Positions 23,071 to 34,164 of a DNA stretch of 64,000 bases are shown piece after piece. Numbering within the stretch: position 1 is the stretch's first letter; every line of letters begins with the position of its first letter. Source of the stretch: Dactylorhiza incarnata. Lineage: Eukaryota; Streptophyta; Magnoliopsida; Asparagales; Orchidaceae. The stretch covers positions 2,294,001 to 2,358,000 of the forward strand of contig JAWHQI010000166.1 of NCBI GenBank assembly GCA_033032865.1, in the 5' to 3' direction. The notes beneath the pieces were generated by a model. That model did not search any database. It saw only the letters and a program-made list of their open reading frames with translations, and was not told the DNA's origin. Position numbers and translations under genes: made by a program.

Positions 23071-23765
23071 GACTGGGATAGTCCTGCGAGCGGTAGGATC
23101 GGGTTATAAGGAAGGACTGGGATAGTCCAGCGAGTGGTAGGCTCGTAGTTTAAATATAAGACTGGTGTAGTCTAGCGAGCGGTAGGCTCGTAGTTTAAAT
23201 ATAAGACTAGTGTAGTCTAGCGAGCGGCAGGCTCGTAGTTTAAATATAAGACTGGTGTAGTCTAGCGAGCGGTAGGCTCGTAGTTTAAAATATAAGACTC
23301 TTGTAGTCTAGCGAGCAATAGACTCGTATTTAAATATAAGACTGGTGTAGTCTAGCGAGCGGTAGGCTCGATGTTTAAATATAAGACTGGTGTAGTCTAG
23401 CGAGCGGTAGGCTCGTAGTTTAAAATATAAGACTGGTGCAGTCTAGCGAGCGGTAGGCTCGTAGTTTAAATATAAGACTGGTGTAGTCTAGCGAGCGGTA
23501 GGCTCGTAGTTTAAATATAAGACTGGTGTAGTCTAGGGAGCGGTAGGCTCGTAGTTTAAAATATAAGACTGGTGTAGTCTAGCGAGCGGTAGGCTCGTTG
23601 TTTAAATATAAGACTGGTGTAGTCTAGCGAGCGGTAGGCTCGTAGTTTAAATATAAGACTGGTGTAGTCCAGCGAGCGGTAGGCTCGTAGTTTAAATATA
23701 AGACTGGTGTAGTCCAGCGAGCGGTAGGCTCAGGTATTATATTTAAAGGACCGGTTTAGTCCTGC
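23071..23765 (+). repeat. 46-bp tandem array in giant 3' LTR (about 16 units)
   Basis: Same unit as 14597-15265, with slightly different unit number and point changes, so both LTRs already carried the array at insertion. Confidence 0.93.
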
Positions 23766-25078
23766 GGGTGATTGGCTTGATTTCTATAAACCTTGGTTAG
23801 AATTACGAGCTGGAGGCTCGGTGATAGAGACGATAATTATGCATGTGCATAGAATGTGGTGGGTCTTCAGTTCTGTCTTAGTCGTCACACCGACAGCGGT
23901 TCATTGACTCGGCAGTGCTAGTGGTTTTTATAAGGGGCCAGGTTGTCTTACTGCGCGTCCGACATGATAGATTCCCTAAACCCTGCCTGGCCAATTCAGT
24001 TTAGTACGCAGGAGATCGTGAGTACCGGGTACCGGTATCACAACGTATGTTAGGGCCTAGGTCTGGTAGTGTGACTTACCCACCTAGGTGAGGAGACGCC
24101 CGCTCCTTTACCACCGATTGACCACGACGGGAGGTGCCCGAGAGGTTAGCTACCTCCGAAAAGTGGGAACTAAAGGTCTGTACGTACAGAGTCGTGTGGG
24201 TGAGTTGCATGTGTATGATATAATAATACAAACATTGCATCATTGCATTGCACATCATAACATAACATTTTTGCACAAACAAAGACCTCATCGTATAAAT
24301 CAGTATGAGCTCTGTTATACGATGAGTTTACTTCTTGCCAGATCCCTTAGCTTACGTGCTTTTGTGTGTGCATATAAGTTAAGGTTACTTTTGTAGCTGC
24401 TCTTATTTCTTGTATCTGCTTCTTTTTATTGCATTGTCTTTTACTAATTATTGCTGTCGCACTATACTCTGCTAGCATAGAATTGTTATCATTTAATGTT
24501 CAATAATTATGAACTCTGCTAGTCTAGCCACATGCCACCTGCTTTTGTTTACTCTACTTCGTGTTCTCCGCTTCTTCCTCCCGCACGGTGCCTAGGAGTC
24601 GCGGGGGGAGGCGGCCACAAAATCGGCTTAGTCTTTATGACTAACGGTCAGTTATGACTATAGGTGACCGAGGAGCTGGAGTCCCAGCTGAAAGAGGAGA
24701 CAGGACCTGAGGAGCAGATGCCGCGCATTACTACCGCTACACGACAGGTGCTGAGAGAGATGAGTGTTTAGCTTCCACATGTAGTGTAGTGTGAGAGAGA
24801 GTTATTTACTTTACTTGGATATGTACCGGGCTTAAGCCCTTTCTCTCCTTTACTTGTTGTACTCATTGATGGACTTTTTATATTTTGTTGTATAAATGTT
24901 TGATTGTGGACTTGGTTTTGTTTATTTTCCTTCTTAGCTCTTGTTGGCCTGTTGATCGTTCTGCCTGCAGGATCGGCGTCTTGCGGAGGCAGCTAACTCG
25001 GGTGTTAGTGTCACCGTAAGGCGGAAGTTCTGGGCATAAGATCCAGAAGCTCTCCAGGTGCGGGAGAGGGATCTTACA

Positions 25079-25422
25079 TCAGTCATCTCACTTTTGTTCT
25101 CACTGTTGTTCTCAGAAGAAGAAGAGTTCAACTTTTCGAGAGATGGCATGTCACCCTCATAGTTCTCTCTCTCTCTAACATTGTAACAAGCATCGACCTG
25201 TCACGCTCGAGTTCTTAATTTCAACATGTAACACCCCAGAAGATAGTGGAGTTTGGTCGGCACAGCCCCGACCGCGTGGTTTTTCACCCTTTCTAGGTTC
25301 ACGTTAAAGTTCTTTTGTCATTTACTAACTTCTTTCGTTGACTGTTTGTGCGTTCAGTTCGCTTCTGAGCTAAGGTGGTTCAATTAGATCGGTCTACCAG
25401 AGCACCCGAGCGACCCGCAACA
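25079..25422 (+). mobile_element. Tat-1: remaining 3' part of an LTR
   Basis: Sequence after the giant element that ends ...CGACCCGCAACA at 25422, directly before a Tat-type PBS. Its upstream part would lie left of the giant element, outside the window, which implies that the giant element inserted into this LTR. TCAGT at 25079-25083 would be one copy of that element's TSD; the other copy is not visible. Confidence 0.55.
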
Positions 25423-25424
25423 GT

Positions 25425-26430
25425 TTGGAGCCATCTTTGGGAATGTGTTCCCAAAAAATCTGCAAAGGCTTCCTAGAAACAACACCCATGTCACCGCAAT
25501 ACTCAGGACTGGCAGGGATGGATGCCTACCAGGCACTCTCAGACGCTTGTAGTTCCTCCATCCCTGCGGTCTCAGGGGAGAAAGCGCTTATCGTTGCACC
25601 CATCATGCCTCAGTGGCTCGGCACAACCTGCAAGCAGGCTGTTCCAACGGTGGAGCAGGATTCGAATGACGTCACATTCTAGCCGGAATGATCCCCCATG
25701 TCAAGACAAATCTTGAAGTATCTGATTCCCTCATGGCTTAAGGTCCCACCCTATAGAGAGTTTCACGGGACAGAAAACCTGTACGAGCACGTTAACTGCT
25801 TCCTGGCCGCAATGGAGATGTTCGGGCTTCCTGACCAAATTAGCTGCAAGATCTTCAAAGAAACCCTACGCGGTGGCGCTTTCAACTGGCATCGGTCCCT
25901 CCTTGAGGGAACCATTCACAACTTCACCAAGCTATCTCAATTATTCACTGGATAGCACGAAGCTCGCGAACAAAGAATTCGAAGAGATGAACGAGCATGG
26001 GAGGAGCTTGAGTCAGGAAGATCCCCCCATCCAATGCAGGCAGAGCATGGCGAGCAGCAAGAGGAGGTCGTCATAAGCTTCCACCAAAAGCACCTCCACA
26101 GAGGGTTGGACTTTGCCCTGCACGCAAGCATCGACAACCCGACCTGTGAGTTAAGAAGGACACTAATAAGCCACTGCATCTCATTTAACATCTTGTTCAT
26201 GGCGACCGTGGTACAACTCAAAGTCCTTGGTGGGAACCTCAAGCTTAGGGCAAGCAGCGCAGAACTCCCAGGAGAGATGCTAATACCCACCATAGGGGTC
26301 ATCATCCTCCCCATCCATGTGGGAGCACTCCCTTAACCGGTCCAGTACGACATCCAATTCACCGTCGCAGAAGCATATCACCATACGATGCAATATTCGG
26401 GAGCATCCTGTAAGACCCCCCCCCCCCCCC
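25425..26430 (+). pseudogene. gag: Tat-1 gag and protease remnant
   Basis: One frame runs from 25425 to 26336 with stops at about 25680, 25689 and 25953. The middle (25698-25955) resembles Tat-type gypsy gag: PPYREFHGTENLYEHVNCF, then FKETLRGGAFNWHRSLL, the conserved W/L pattern of the capsid domain. From about 26070 it resembles a retropepsin: a RRTL...SFNILF stretch in which the expected D-T/N-G catalytic triad reads S-H-C, then LIPTIGVIILPIHVG and, after another stop, a decayed C-terminus. The gag C-terminus seems shortened. No RT, RNase H or integrase follows. It is a non-functional remnant. Confidence 0.7.
25426..25443 (+). other. Putative PBS of Tat-1
   Basis: TGGAGCCATCTTTGGGAA, close to the TGGCGCC-type PBS leader found in Tat-lineage gypsy elements. 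A few mismatches fit its decayed state. Confidence 0.55.
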
Positions 26431-26440
26431 CCCCCCCCCC
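26416..26440 (+). repeat. Poly-C run (25 C)
   Basis: Uninterrupted C run directly after the protease remnant and followed by AAATCGGCGGTCCGATT, which holds a short inverted repeat. It could form G-quadruplex/i-motif structures and is also prone to sequencing error. Confidence 0.85.
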
Positions 26441-27180
26441 AAATCGGCGGTCCGATTGGGGGATCTTATCGCACACCACCCTTTTTGCATGACGCTGAAG
26501 CGATCATGGAGGGTGAAGGTACTAGCTTCTCCAACCCCCTTCCTTGAACACTCAGTTGTCGTGCATAGGGGAGACGTTAAGCGAATTTCATGACACATCA
26601 ACAGAGTAGGGAAGCAGTATTCTAGCGGAAGACGTCATCAAAGAGTGCACTTTATATCACTTAGCGGAAGACATGGTTTATAGCGGAAGATTAATCATCA
26701 CAGAAACTCCTATATTTAAGACCTATATGAGTAATTTCAATATCTCTGCCGCATTAAATCCTATCAATCAAGGATTCATTGCCAATATATAGTTACCATG
26801 AGATAGGGCACAACAAAAGGGGATACATCTTAACAACTGTGTACCTGAAGTAGCCTGCCCTGTGGCTTCCTCCACACTTGGGTGCTATCTCTCACCCGTA
26901 CCTATCACCTGTGCTAAGAACAAGTTATTAGAACCGTGAATAAAATCCAATCCCTAATAGCATCAAGCATAGTAAAACATTTAAGGGAGGAAATATCTGG
27001 ACTCTTATTGGGCCGAGGTAGTCTTCCCACGACCACCACCTACGTACTCTGTATCATCATGCATACAGTCTCAGACCCACATAGTTCTATTAGTTTCGTA
27101 CGGGTTGCCCTCCCAGATTGTCCGTCGTGCGGGTTGCCTTAGAGTAAGACTCATCAGCCATCCGACATTCTCCCAAGGCT
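26441..27180. other. Tat-1 3' region without recognisable gene
   Basis: About 740 bases between the poly-C run and the first tandem array. No ORF with a recognisable domain; pol is absent. I see only a repeated GCGGAAGA phrase near 26615-26690. Confidence 0.5.
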
Positions 27181-27182
27181 CA

Positions 27183-27553
27183 AATTATTCCTGAAGGAAT
27201 ATTTCCCGAAGGCACAGTATATTCCTGTAGGAATATTTCTCGAAGGCACATGATATTCCCGAAGGAATACTTCTCGAAGGCACAATATATTCCCGTAGGA
27301 ATATTTCTCGAAGGCACATCATATTCCTAAAGGACTAGTTCTCGAGGGCACAATATATTCCCGTAGGAATATTTCTCGAAGACACAATATATTCCCGTAG
27401 GAATATTTCTCAAAGGCACATTATATTCCTGTAGGAATACTTCTCGAAGGCATAATATATTCCCATAGGAATACTTCTCGAAGGCACAATATATTCCCGT
27501 AGGAACATTTCACGAATGCACAATATATTCCCGTAGGAATATTTCTAAATTAT
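27183..27553 (+). repeat. 34-bp tandem array (about 11 units)
   Basis: Unit TATTCCCGTAGGAATATTTC plus TCGAAGGCACAA. Each unit contains the inverted repeat ATATTCC-CGTA-GGAATAT. Units vary at a few positions and the last runs into the next array. Tandem arrays in the 3' part of Tat elements are known and can seed satellites. Confidence 0.93.
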
Positions 27554-28935
27554 GGTCAATACCAAAGTAAAACCTCAAAACATTGATTCACCGCGTTGCT
27601 CTACAAGCGGCGGCCAGTTCGGCACTATTTAGGGTTGACTCTGAAGGAATGCCCAATCTTCGCGTCAACTCTAAATTATAGGCAATAAAGAAGGGAAAGC
27701 CAAAACATCAATCTGTTCGCTCTGCTCTACACGCGACAGCCAGTTCGACACTATTTAGGGTTAATTCTGAAGGAATGCCCCATTTTCACGTCAACTCTAA
27801 ATTATAGGCAATAAAGAAAAAAAAGCCAAAACATCGATCTGTCTGCTCTGCTCTACAAGCGGCGGCCAGTTCGGCACTACTTAGGTTTGACTTTGAGGGA
27901 ATGCCCCATCTTCGCGTCAACTCTAAATTATGGGCCATAAAGAAAGAAAATCCAAAACATCGATATGTCCGCTCTGTTCTACAAGCGGTGGCTAGTTCGG
28001 CACTATTTAGGGTTGACTCTAAAGGAATGCCCCATCTTCACGTCAACTCTAAATTATGGGCAATAAAGAAAGAAAAGCCAAAACATCGATCTATCCGCTC
28101 TGTTCTACAAGCGGCGGCCAATTCGACACTATTTAGGGTTGACTCTGAAGGAATGTCACATCTTCATGTCAACTCTAAATTATAGGCAATAAAGAAATAA
28201 AAGCCAAAACATCGATCTGTCCGCTCTGCTCTACAAGCGGCGGCCTGTTCGTCACTATTTAGGGTTGACTCTGAAGGAATGCCCATCTTCACGTCAACTC
28301 TAAATTATAGGCAATAAAGAAAGAAAAGCCAAAACATCGATCTATCCGCTCTACTCTACAAGCGGCGGCCAGTTCGACACTATTTAGGGTTGACTTTGAA
28401 GGAATGCCTCATCTTCACATCAACTCTAAACTATGAGCAATAAATAAAGAAAAGCCAAAACATCGATCTGTCCGCTCTGCTCTACAAGCGGCGGCCAGTT
28501 CAACACTATTTAGGGTTGACTCTGAAGGAATGCCCCATATTCACATCAACTCTAAATTATAGGTAATAAAGAAAGAAAAGCCAATACATCGATCTGTACG
28601 CTCTACTCTACAAGCGGCGGCCAGTTCGACACTATTAAGGTTGACTCTGAAGGAATGCCCCATCTTCACGTCAACTCTAAATTATAGGCAATAAAGAAAG
28701 AAAATCCAAAACATCGATCTGTCCGCACTGCTCTACAAGCGGTGGCCAGTTTGACACTATTTAGGGTTGACTTTGAAGGAATGCCCCATCTTCACGTCAA
28801 CTCTAAATTATAGGCAATAAAAAAGAAAAGCCAAAACATCAATCTGTTCGCTCTGCTCTACAAGCGGCGGCAAGTTCGGCACTATTTAGGGTTGACTCTG
28901 AAGGAATGTCTCATCTTCACGTCAACTCTAAATCA
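27554..28935 (+). repeat. 126-bp tandem array (about 11 units)
   Basis: Units of about 125-127 bases carrying CCAAAACATCGATCTGTCCG, CTACAAGCGGCGGCCAGTTC and GGGTTGACTCTGAAGGAATG. The units differ from each other at many scattered positions, so the array is not fresh. It belongs to the 3' region of Tat-1. The period is a multiple of three and leaves a 94-codon ORF at 27901-28185, but other units carry stops. Confidence 0.93.
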
Positions 28936-29420
28936 TAAGCAATAATGAAATAAAGTATAGAAATGAACTGGACCAGTACGAGACTGGAGTAAAAGAAAGT
29001 GCAATAGAATAAAAGGGTTAGTAGTCCTTCACTCCATATACAGGAGGCTTCAGTTCCATCTCCGTTCGTAGGAGGAAAGCTATCTCCGTTCATAGGAGCT
29101 TCTTCCAAAATTCTGCTTTTTATTATAGACCGCCCATGGGTTTTAATTGCATCTTTTAAGCATAGCTTAAGCCGACTTGAGTAACGATATTATGAATTTA
29201 GGAGAACAAAATTACAAGCAGTTATATTTAAAACACATAGCCGTTGTGAGCCGACAATCAAAATCCCCGACTCAGCTTGGCGAGCGTCACAACCCCTTAC
29301 CATTAAGTCAGTAATATCAAGATAACCAAAGAACTTGCCATCTATTATGTCCAAACCACCACGATTCACCCTATCAATTCAGATATATTAGATATCACTT
29401 ATCAAGCACAACAACCTTCC
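28936..29420. other. Unassigned spacer after Tat-1 arrays
   Basis: AT-rich DNA with a short local duplication (ATCTCCGTTCRTAGGAG at about 29060 and 29085). No domain-bearing ORF and no LTR boundary that I can place. It may include the decayed Tat-1 3' LTR. Confidence 0.35.
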
Positions 29421-29424
29421 CAAG

Positions 29425-29555
29425 GGAAGCCCCAAGATAGACCCTCTTATGTGATATGTATACATACATGTATTTATATATATATAAATATATTAGAACT
29501 TGCACAGATAGATAGAGAGTGAGAGAGAGATGGGGGAGAGAGATGCATATAAAAT
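29425..29555 (+). repeat. AT-core module, copy 1
   Basis: Pattern: GAAGCCCCAAGATAGACCC, then CTTATGTGATATG, a TA/TACA microsatellite, then GAACTTGCACAG and a GA-rich tail. The same order of blocks recurs at 29728, 40810 and 41280. Confidence 0.6.
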
Positions 29556-29727
29556 TAGCAAATTTAATCCACTCCGTCAACATTAATTTTAAGCCCAAGT
29601 TATACATCTTCAGCCTATTCTTAGAAATCAGAGGAGGAAAGAAATCTCATAAGTTGCATGAGATCGCATGCAAGCCCTCCTCGCTGAGTCGAAACCAGCT
29701 CCACTCCTCATCTCAAAACTCTTAAGT

Positions 29728-30303
29728 GAAGCCCCAAACAGGCCCGGTTTCAAACCATATTGATTATGTTTATATACATATATATATACATATATATACA
29801 TATATATACATATATATATATAGATGCATGTATATATATATATATGTATATATATATGTATATATATGTATATATATATGTATATATATATGTATATATA
29901 TATGTATATATATGTATATTTATATGTATATATATGTATATATATATGTATATGTATATATATATGTATATATATATGTATATGTATATATATATGTATA
30001 TGTATATATATATGTAGATATGTATATATATAGATATATATATATGTAGATATATACATATATATATACATATATATATACATATATATATACATATATA
30101 TACATATATATATACATATATATACATATATATATACATATATATACATATATATATACATATATATACATATATATACATATATACATATATACATACA
30201 TATATATATACATATATATATATACATATATATATACATATATATATATATACATATATATATACATATACATATACATATATAGATATACATATATATA
30301 TAC

Positions 30304-30334
<31 letters not shown>

Positions 30335-30582
30335 CATATATATACATATACATATATATATATATACATATATATATATGTATATATATACACATATATA
30401 CATATATATATATACATATATATACATATATATACATATATACATATATACATATATATATACATATATATACATATACATATACATATATAGATATACA
30501 TATATATATATACATATATATACATATACATATATATATATGTATATATATACATATATATATATACATATATATACACACA
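29728..30582 (+). repeat. AT-core module, copy 2, with an expanded TA/CA microsatellite
   Basis: GAAGCCCCAAACAGGCCCGG and TTTCAAACCATATTGATTAT, then about 810 bases of (TA)n/TACA/TATG repeat. The first part is rich in TATG (29823-30020) and the rest in TACA/CATA (30050-30580), so the two halves are near reverse complements. Long Tyr-Ile ORFs here are pure repeat translation. The end is cut by a hAT-like element at 30583. Confidence 0.85.
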
Positions 30583-30999
30583 CAGTGGCGGAACTAGGAT
30601 TTTGACGCAGCACGGGCACAATAAATTGTAACATACAATCATTGTTGAAAATATTACTTAATTTTTCTACCCGTTGAACTCAACTCTTGCAAATCCATAG
30701 AACTTTTACATACCCCTTTTTTGAAAAAAACTTCTCCATTTCCTTATTCATAACAGATGCCTAACTAGGATTTCATAGGACTTCCTGAACACTAAAGGGA
30801 TATGAATACATTCAACTGAGGATATATATTTAAATTTTGGAAATGAAACACATTTTTTGAAGACTAACAAAAATATTGTTTGAATGATAAGAATAACCAA
30901 AGGCCCAAAGAAAATAAGAAGTTCTTGACCAGCGTATTCTTGACTGAAGAAGAACAAATCAAATCAGAAATTCTTGACTGAAGAAGAACTAACCCTAAG
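30583..30999. mobile_element. hAT-like non-autonomous element, left part
   Basis: Begins CAGTGGCGGAACTAG. The far end at 40803, read on the other strand, begins CACGGGCGGACCTA. These imperfect inverted termini are of the type seen in many plant hAT elements. Removing Sire-B leaves about 840 bases without a transposase. It sits inside an AT microsatellite, so the 8-bp TSD cannot be assigned. A short phrase TTCTTGACTGAAGAAGAA occurs twice here and once in the right part. Confidence 0.5.
30995..30999. repeat. Target-site duplication of Sire-B, left copy (CTAAG)
   Basis: CTAAG precedes TGTTGGAAC and recurs at 40378-40382. Confidence 0.93.
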
Positions 31000-31150
31000 T
31001 GTTGGAACATGGTCTTCCGCATCTCCTAGGTTTGAGAATAACAAATCCTATGTGTATTTGATCTTGTGTGTTTAAGTGTGCAGGAAATCAAAGTCCACAT
31101 GACTCAAGGATGGTTTCCCCCAATTTTGAGCCAGCAATTCCAAGTCTCCT

Positions 31151-31490
31151 ACTAGCGCCGGCGGTAGCACTTAGCACCTGGCGCTAGCGATGATAACGCA
31201 ATTCCGGGAGCACATATGGAAGGAGATAACGCCTGGCGGTAGCCGATAGCGCAGGAGGTAGCGACGCACACAGTTGGCAAGGAGGAATTGTTTCCTCGGA
31301 TTGAAGATTCTGCCATGCAGAATGTGTCCTAATATGGGATAGCGCTGGCGGTAGCCGATAGCGCAGGCGGTAGCGACGCACACAGAAGGCAAGGGAGAAT
31401 TGTTTCCTCGGATTGAAGATTCTGCCGCGCAAAACATGTCCTAATTTGGGATAGCGCCAGCGGTAGCGCTAGCGTAGGCGCTAGCGCTAA
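31151..31490 (+). promoter_or_regulatory. CpG-rich motif array in Sire-B 5' LTR
   Basis: Repeated TAGCGC...GGCGGTAGC and GCGCTAGCGC motifs, ending at GGCGCTAGCGCTAAG directly before the TATA box. The same array is in the 3' LTR at about 39335-39670. Confidence 0.65.
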
Positions 31491-31491
31491 G

Positions 31492-31501
31492 TCTATATAA
31501 T
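31492..31501 (+). promoter_or_regulatory. TATA box of Sire-B 5' LTR
   Basis: TCTATATAAT, followed about 30 bases later by a CT-rich/ACACATC stretch suited to transcription start. It lies directly after the CpG-rich array. Confidence 0.7.
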
Positions 31502-32188
31502 GGACTCCTCTCCTCTCGTTTCAAACACACATCAGAGAGATATCAAAGAGAGATAGAGTGCCAGAATTCCAGAGGCTATCTTGGCCGAAAGTTGAAGTCC
31601 TACCAAAGTTCTGCAAACTTCTGAAGGAGAATCTCATCACGCCGGATCCAAACGAAGTCCGCCTCTACAGCGCTTATTCTACAGCAGATCTTCGCCTCCG
31701 ACTTCAGAAGGGAGTTTTTATTTATTTTCATTTCATATTTTTCTTGTAAACGATTAGTGAAATCGCCTCGTGTTGGCGACTAGGTCTGGGTAGGACTTAG
31801 GGGGAAACTCGCCTCGTGTTGGCGACTAGATCTAGGCTAGGTCTAGGGGGTGCTCGAGGCCACATCCGTGGAAGGGTTGGCTAGAGCGGCTTGAGGCCAA
31901 ATACGGGGAGGATCGGCTAAAGCCAACCGGTCTGTGGGGATACGAGTTGGTATAGAAAACAAAAAGAGTCTTTCTATTAGCTTTGATTTCTAGCTTCGAT
32001 AAGAGATCAACTTTTGTAATCATGCTTCTCAAGTTAATAAAATCATGTCTTTACTTTTACTTCACTTGATTTATCTTGATCTTCTCTAGTTTAATAATCA
32101 AAGCTTTTTCAAAGTTATTCAAAATATATTATAAGTTTTTAAGACCCTTATTCACCCCCCCTCTGTGGGCGCCTACCGATCCAACAAG

Positions 32189-32201
32189 TGGTATCAGAGG
32201 G
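32189..32201 (+). other. Primer-binding site of Sire-B (initiator Met tRNA)
   Basis: TGGTATCAGAGGG two bases after the LTR end, identical to that of Sire-A. Confidence 0.93.
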
Positions 32202-32235
32202 AGGTTATTCCAAATCGGCTTAACAACCAGGAATA

Positions 32236-34164
32236 ATGGCGTCTCATGATCTCGCTTTTCCAGAGGGGCAAGGGGTTAGTCGACCACCTCTCTTTACTGG
32301 GTCAGATTTTAACTACTGGAAAAATCGAATGATGTGTTTTCTTATGACCATGGATGTAGAGGTATGGAACATGGTAGAAGTTCGGTACTCTCCACCTACA
32401 ACTATAGTAGGAGAGGCGACATTAGAAAAACCAAAAGATAAATGGGACAATAATGACAAACTAAGGTGTAAAAATAATGCTAAAGCAATGAACGCTTTAT
32501 ATTGCACTTTAAATAGGACTGAGTTTAATTGAATTTCTGCATGCACAACTGCTTATGATATTTGGAATCAATTGGAAGTAACTCATGAAGGTACATCGCA
32601 GGTGAAAGACGCAAAGCTATTCCAACTGGAATCTGAATATGAAAAATTCAGGATGGATACCGAAGAGGACATTAACTCAATGTACACTCGTTTCACCAAG
32701 ATCGTCAACGCTTCAAAGGCACTTGGAAAGACCTATTCAGACGGGGACTTGGTGAGGAAAATTCTTCATTCCTTACCTGCAAGGTTCAATCCAAAGGTGA
32801 CAGCCATCTCGGAGTCGCACAACTTAAGAACGCTCCAGATCGAGAACCTTATTGGGAATCATAAAACCCATGAGGTAGAACTCCAGATTCAACACGATGA
32901 ATACAACAAAGAGCCAAAGAAGAAGGCGCTATCACTAAAGTCAAAGAAGGAGAGCATCGAAGATGATGATGAAGATGAAGAGGGTCTCCTGGTGAAGAAC
33001 TTCAGGAAGTTCATCAGGAATCCGGAAAGAAGGAACACATTCCGCAAATACTTCCAAAAGGATACTCGACGAAAGGGATCTTCCTCTTCATCAAGGAAAG
33101 AAAAAGGAAGCGAAGATGAAGAAGAAAGACCACCACCAGAGTGCTACCACTGCAGAAAGACTGGGCACATTCGAAGCCAGTGCCCAAAGTATCAAAAGGA
33201 GCAAAAAGAACAACACAAAGCAAAAGAGAAGAAGAAAGTACTAAAAGCCGCAACTTGGGATGATTCTTCCTCTGAAGAGTCAAACGAGTCTGAGTCAAGT
33301 AGCGAGGAGGAAGAAAACTTATGCTTTATGGCGAAGAGCAACGATGACGACACCAGTGTTCTTAGCGACACTGAGGTAATTCCTCCTACTTTTGAAGAAC
33401 TCTATGATGAATTTGTTTTAACTTGCAAATCCTATGATCAAAGTATAAAAGATAATATTATATTAAATCGTGAAAATGAATCTATTATCAAAGAAAATCA
33501 TAAACTCACAAAAAAGGTGAATTCCCTTGAAAAGAGAAAGGTTTCATGTCAAGAGTGTGAGCACTCTTTATTTTTGGCAAAAGAACTTGAAGTTTCTCTT
33601 TCTAAAGCCCTCTCACAAAATAAAACTATTGCAAAAGAAAAGGGGGACTTAGAGAGAAAACTAAAAACCTCTCTTTTACAAATTCAAAATAACAAAAAGG
33701 GATTTGAAAACAAATGTGTTATGATTGTACAAGAAAATACTTTTCTTAAAAAACAAAATCATGACCTCAATATAACTATTAAAAAATTCGGGATTGGTCA
33801 AAAATCCCTGGATATGATTTTGGGAAACCAATGTTATGGTTCTACAAAATTTGGGGTCGGATATAAAAGTGAACCCTACCGCCCAACGCTAGCCACTAAC
33901 GCTGGTGGTAGCTCAAGTTTTAAAAAATCTTCTGCTTTTTCTAATATTCAAACATCATCCAACAAGAGCAACGTAGAAACTCAGAAAAGGGTCTCAACTC
34001 CCTTTATTTCGTGTTCTAATTGTCTTAAGTTTGGACACACGTCTAGCTCTTGCAGGAATATAAAACAACATTCTTTAAAACAAATCTGGGTACCTAAGAA
34101 ATCCACTTACTCTATGGGTGGTACCTCTTGGGTATCTGGATCTCTACTCTCATCTTCTCTCTAG
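32236..34164 (+). pseudogene. gag: Sire-B gag with two zinc knuckles (one internal stop)
   Basis: Copia nucleocapsid precursor. It starts at MASHDLAF 50 bases after the LTR. The N-terminal gag domain (LFTGSDFNYWKNRMMCFLM) is followed by a stop at 32530-32532 where Sire-A has Arg. The same frame then continues to 34164: acidic and lysine-rich linkers, knuckle CYHCRKTGHIRSQC (about 33150-33191), a long coiled-coil-like stretch, and a second knuckle CSNCLKFGHTSSSC (about 34010-34055). The C-terminus is SLLSSSL, then UAG at 34162-34164. Pol continues in the same frame. A GCTAGCCACTAACGC motif related to the LTR array lies inside the coding part (33880-33905). Confidence 0.92.

Larger units (their letters stand above)
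19093..25078 (+). mobile_element. Giant element 3' LTR (5986 bases)
   Basis: Starts TGTAACATCCTC, a Tekay/Del-style LTR start, and ends GGATCTTACA. From about 20108 it matches 1-3333 and 14560-16558. It contains a TTGAC-rich first part (19231-19701), a GC-rich island (20285-20550), a (TA)n tract (20558-20579), the 46-bp array (23071-23765) and a structured end. It lacks about 400 bases that the 5' LTR has near 2080-2500. The LTR is unusually long for a plant element. Confidence 0.88.
31000..32186 (+). repeat. Sire-B 5' LTR
   Basis: 1187 bases, partner of 39183-40377. It holds a CpG-rich motif array (31151-31490) that includes two tandem copies of a roughly 122-bp block (about 31215-31460), a TATA box, a hairpin-rich block (about 31766-31956), and a run of 7 C before the end. 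Confidence 0.94.

Noticed and set aside
27183..27553. CRISPR-like appearance of the 34-bp array
   Set aside because: Units are contiguous without unique spacers, in a plant retrotransposon; it is an ordinary tandem repeat.
27901..28185. 94-codon ORF spanning the 126-bp array
   Set aside because: Only some units are open; most carry TAG in AAATTATAGG. An in-frame period of 126 is likely chance.
29628..30642. Several long ORFs (up to 317 codons) made of Tyr, Ile, Met, Cys and Val on both strands
   Set aside because: Pure translation of a TA/CA/TG microsatellite without stops; all frames are open.
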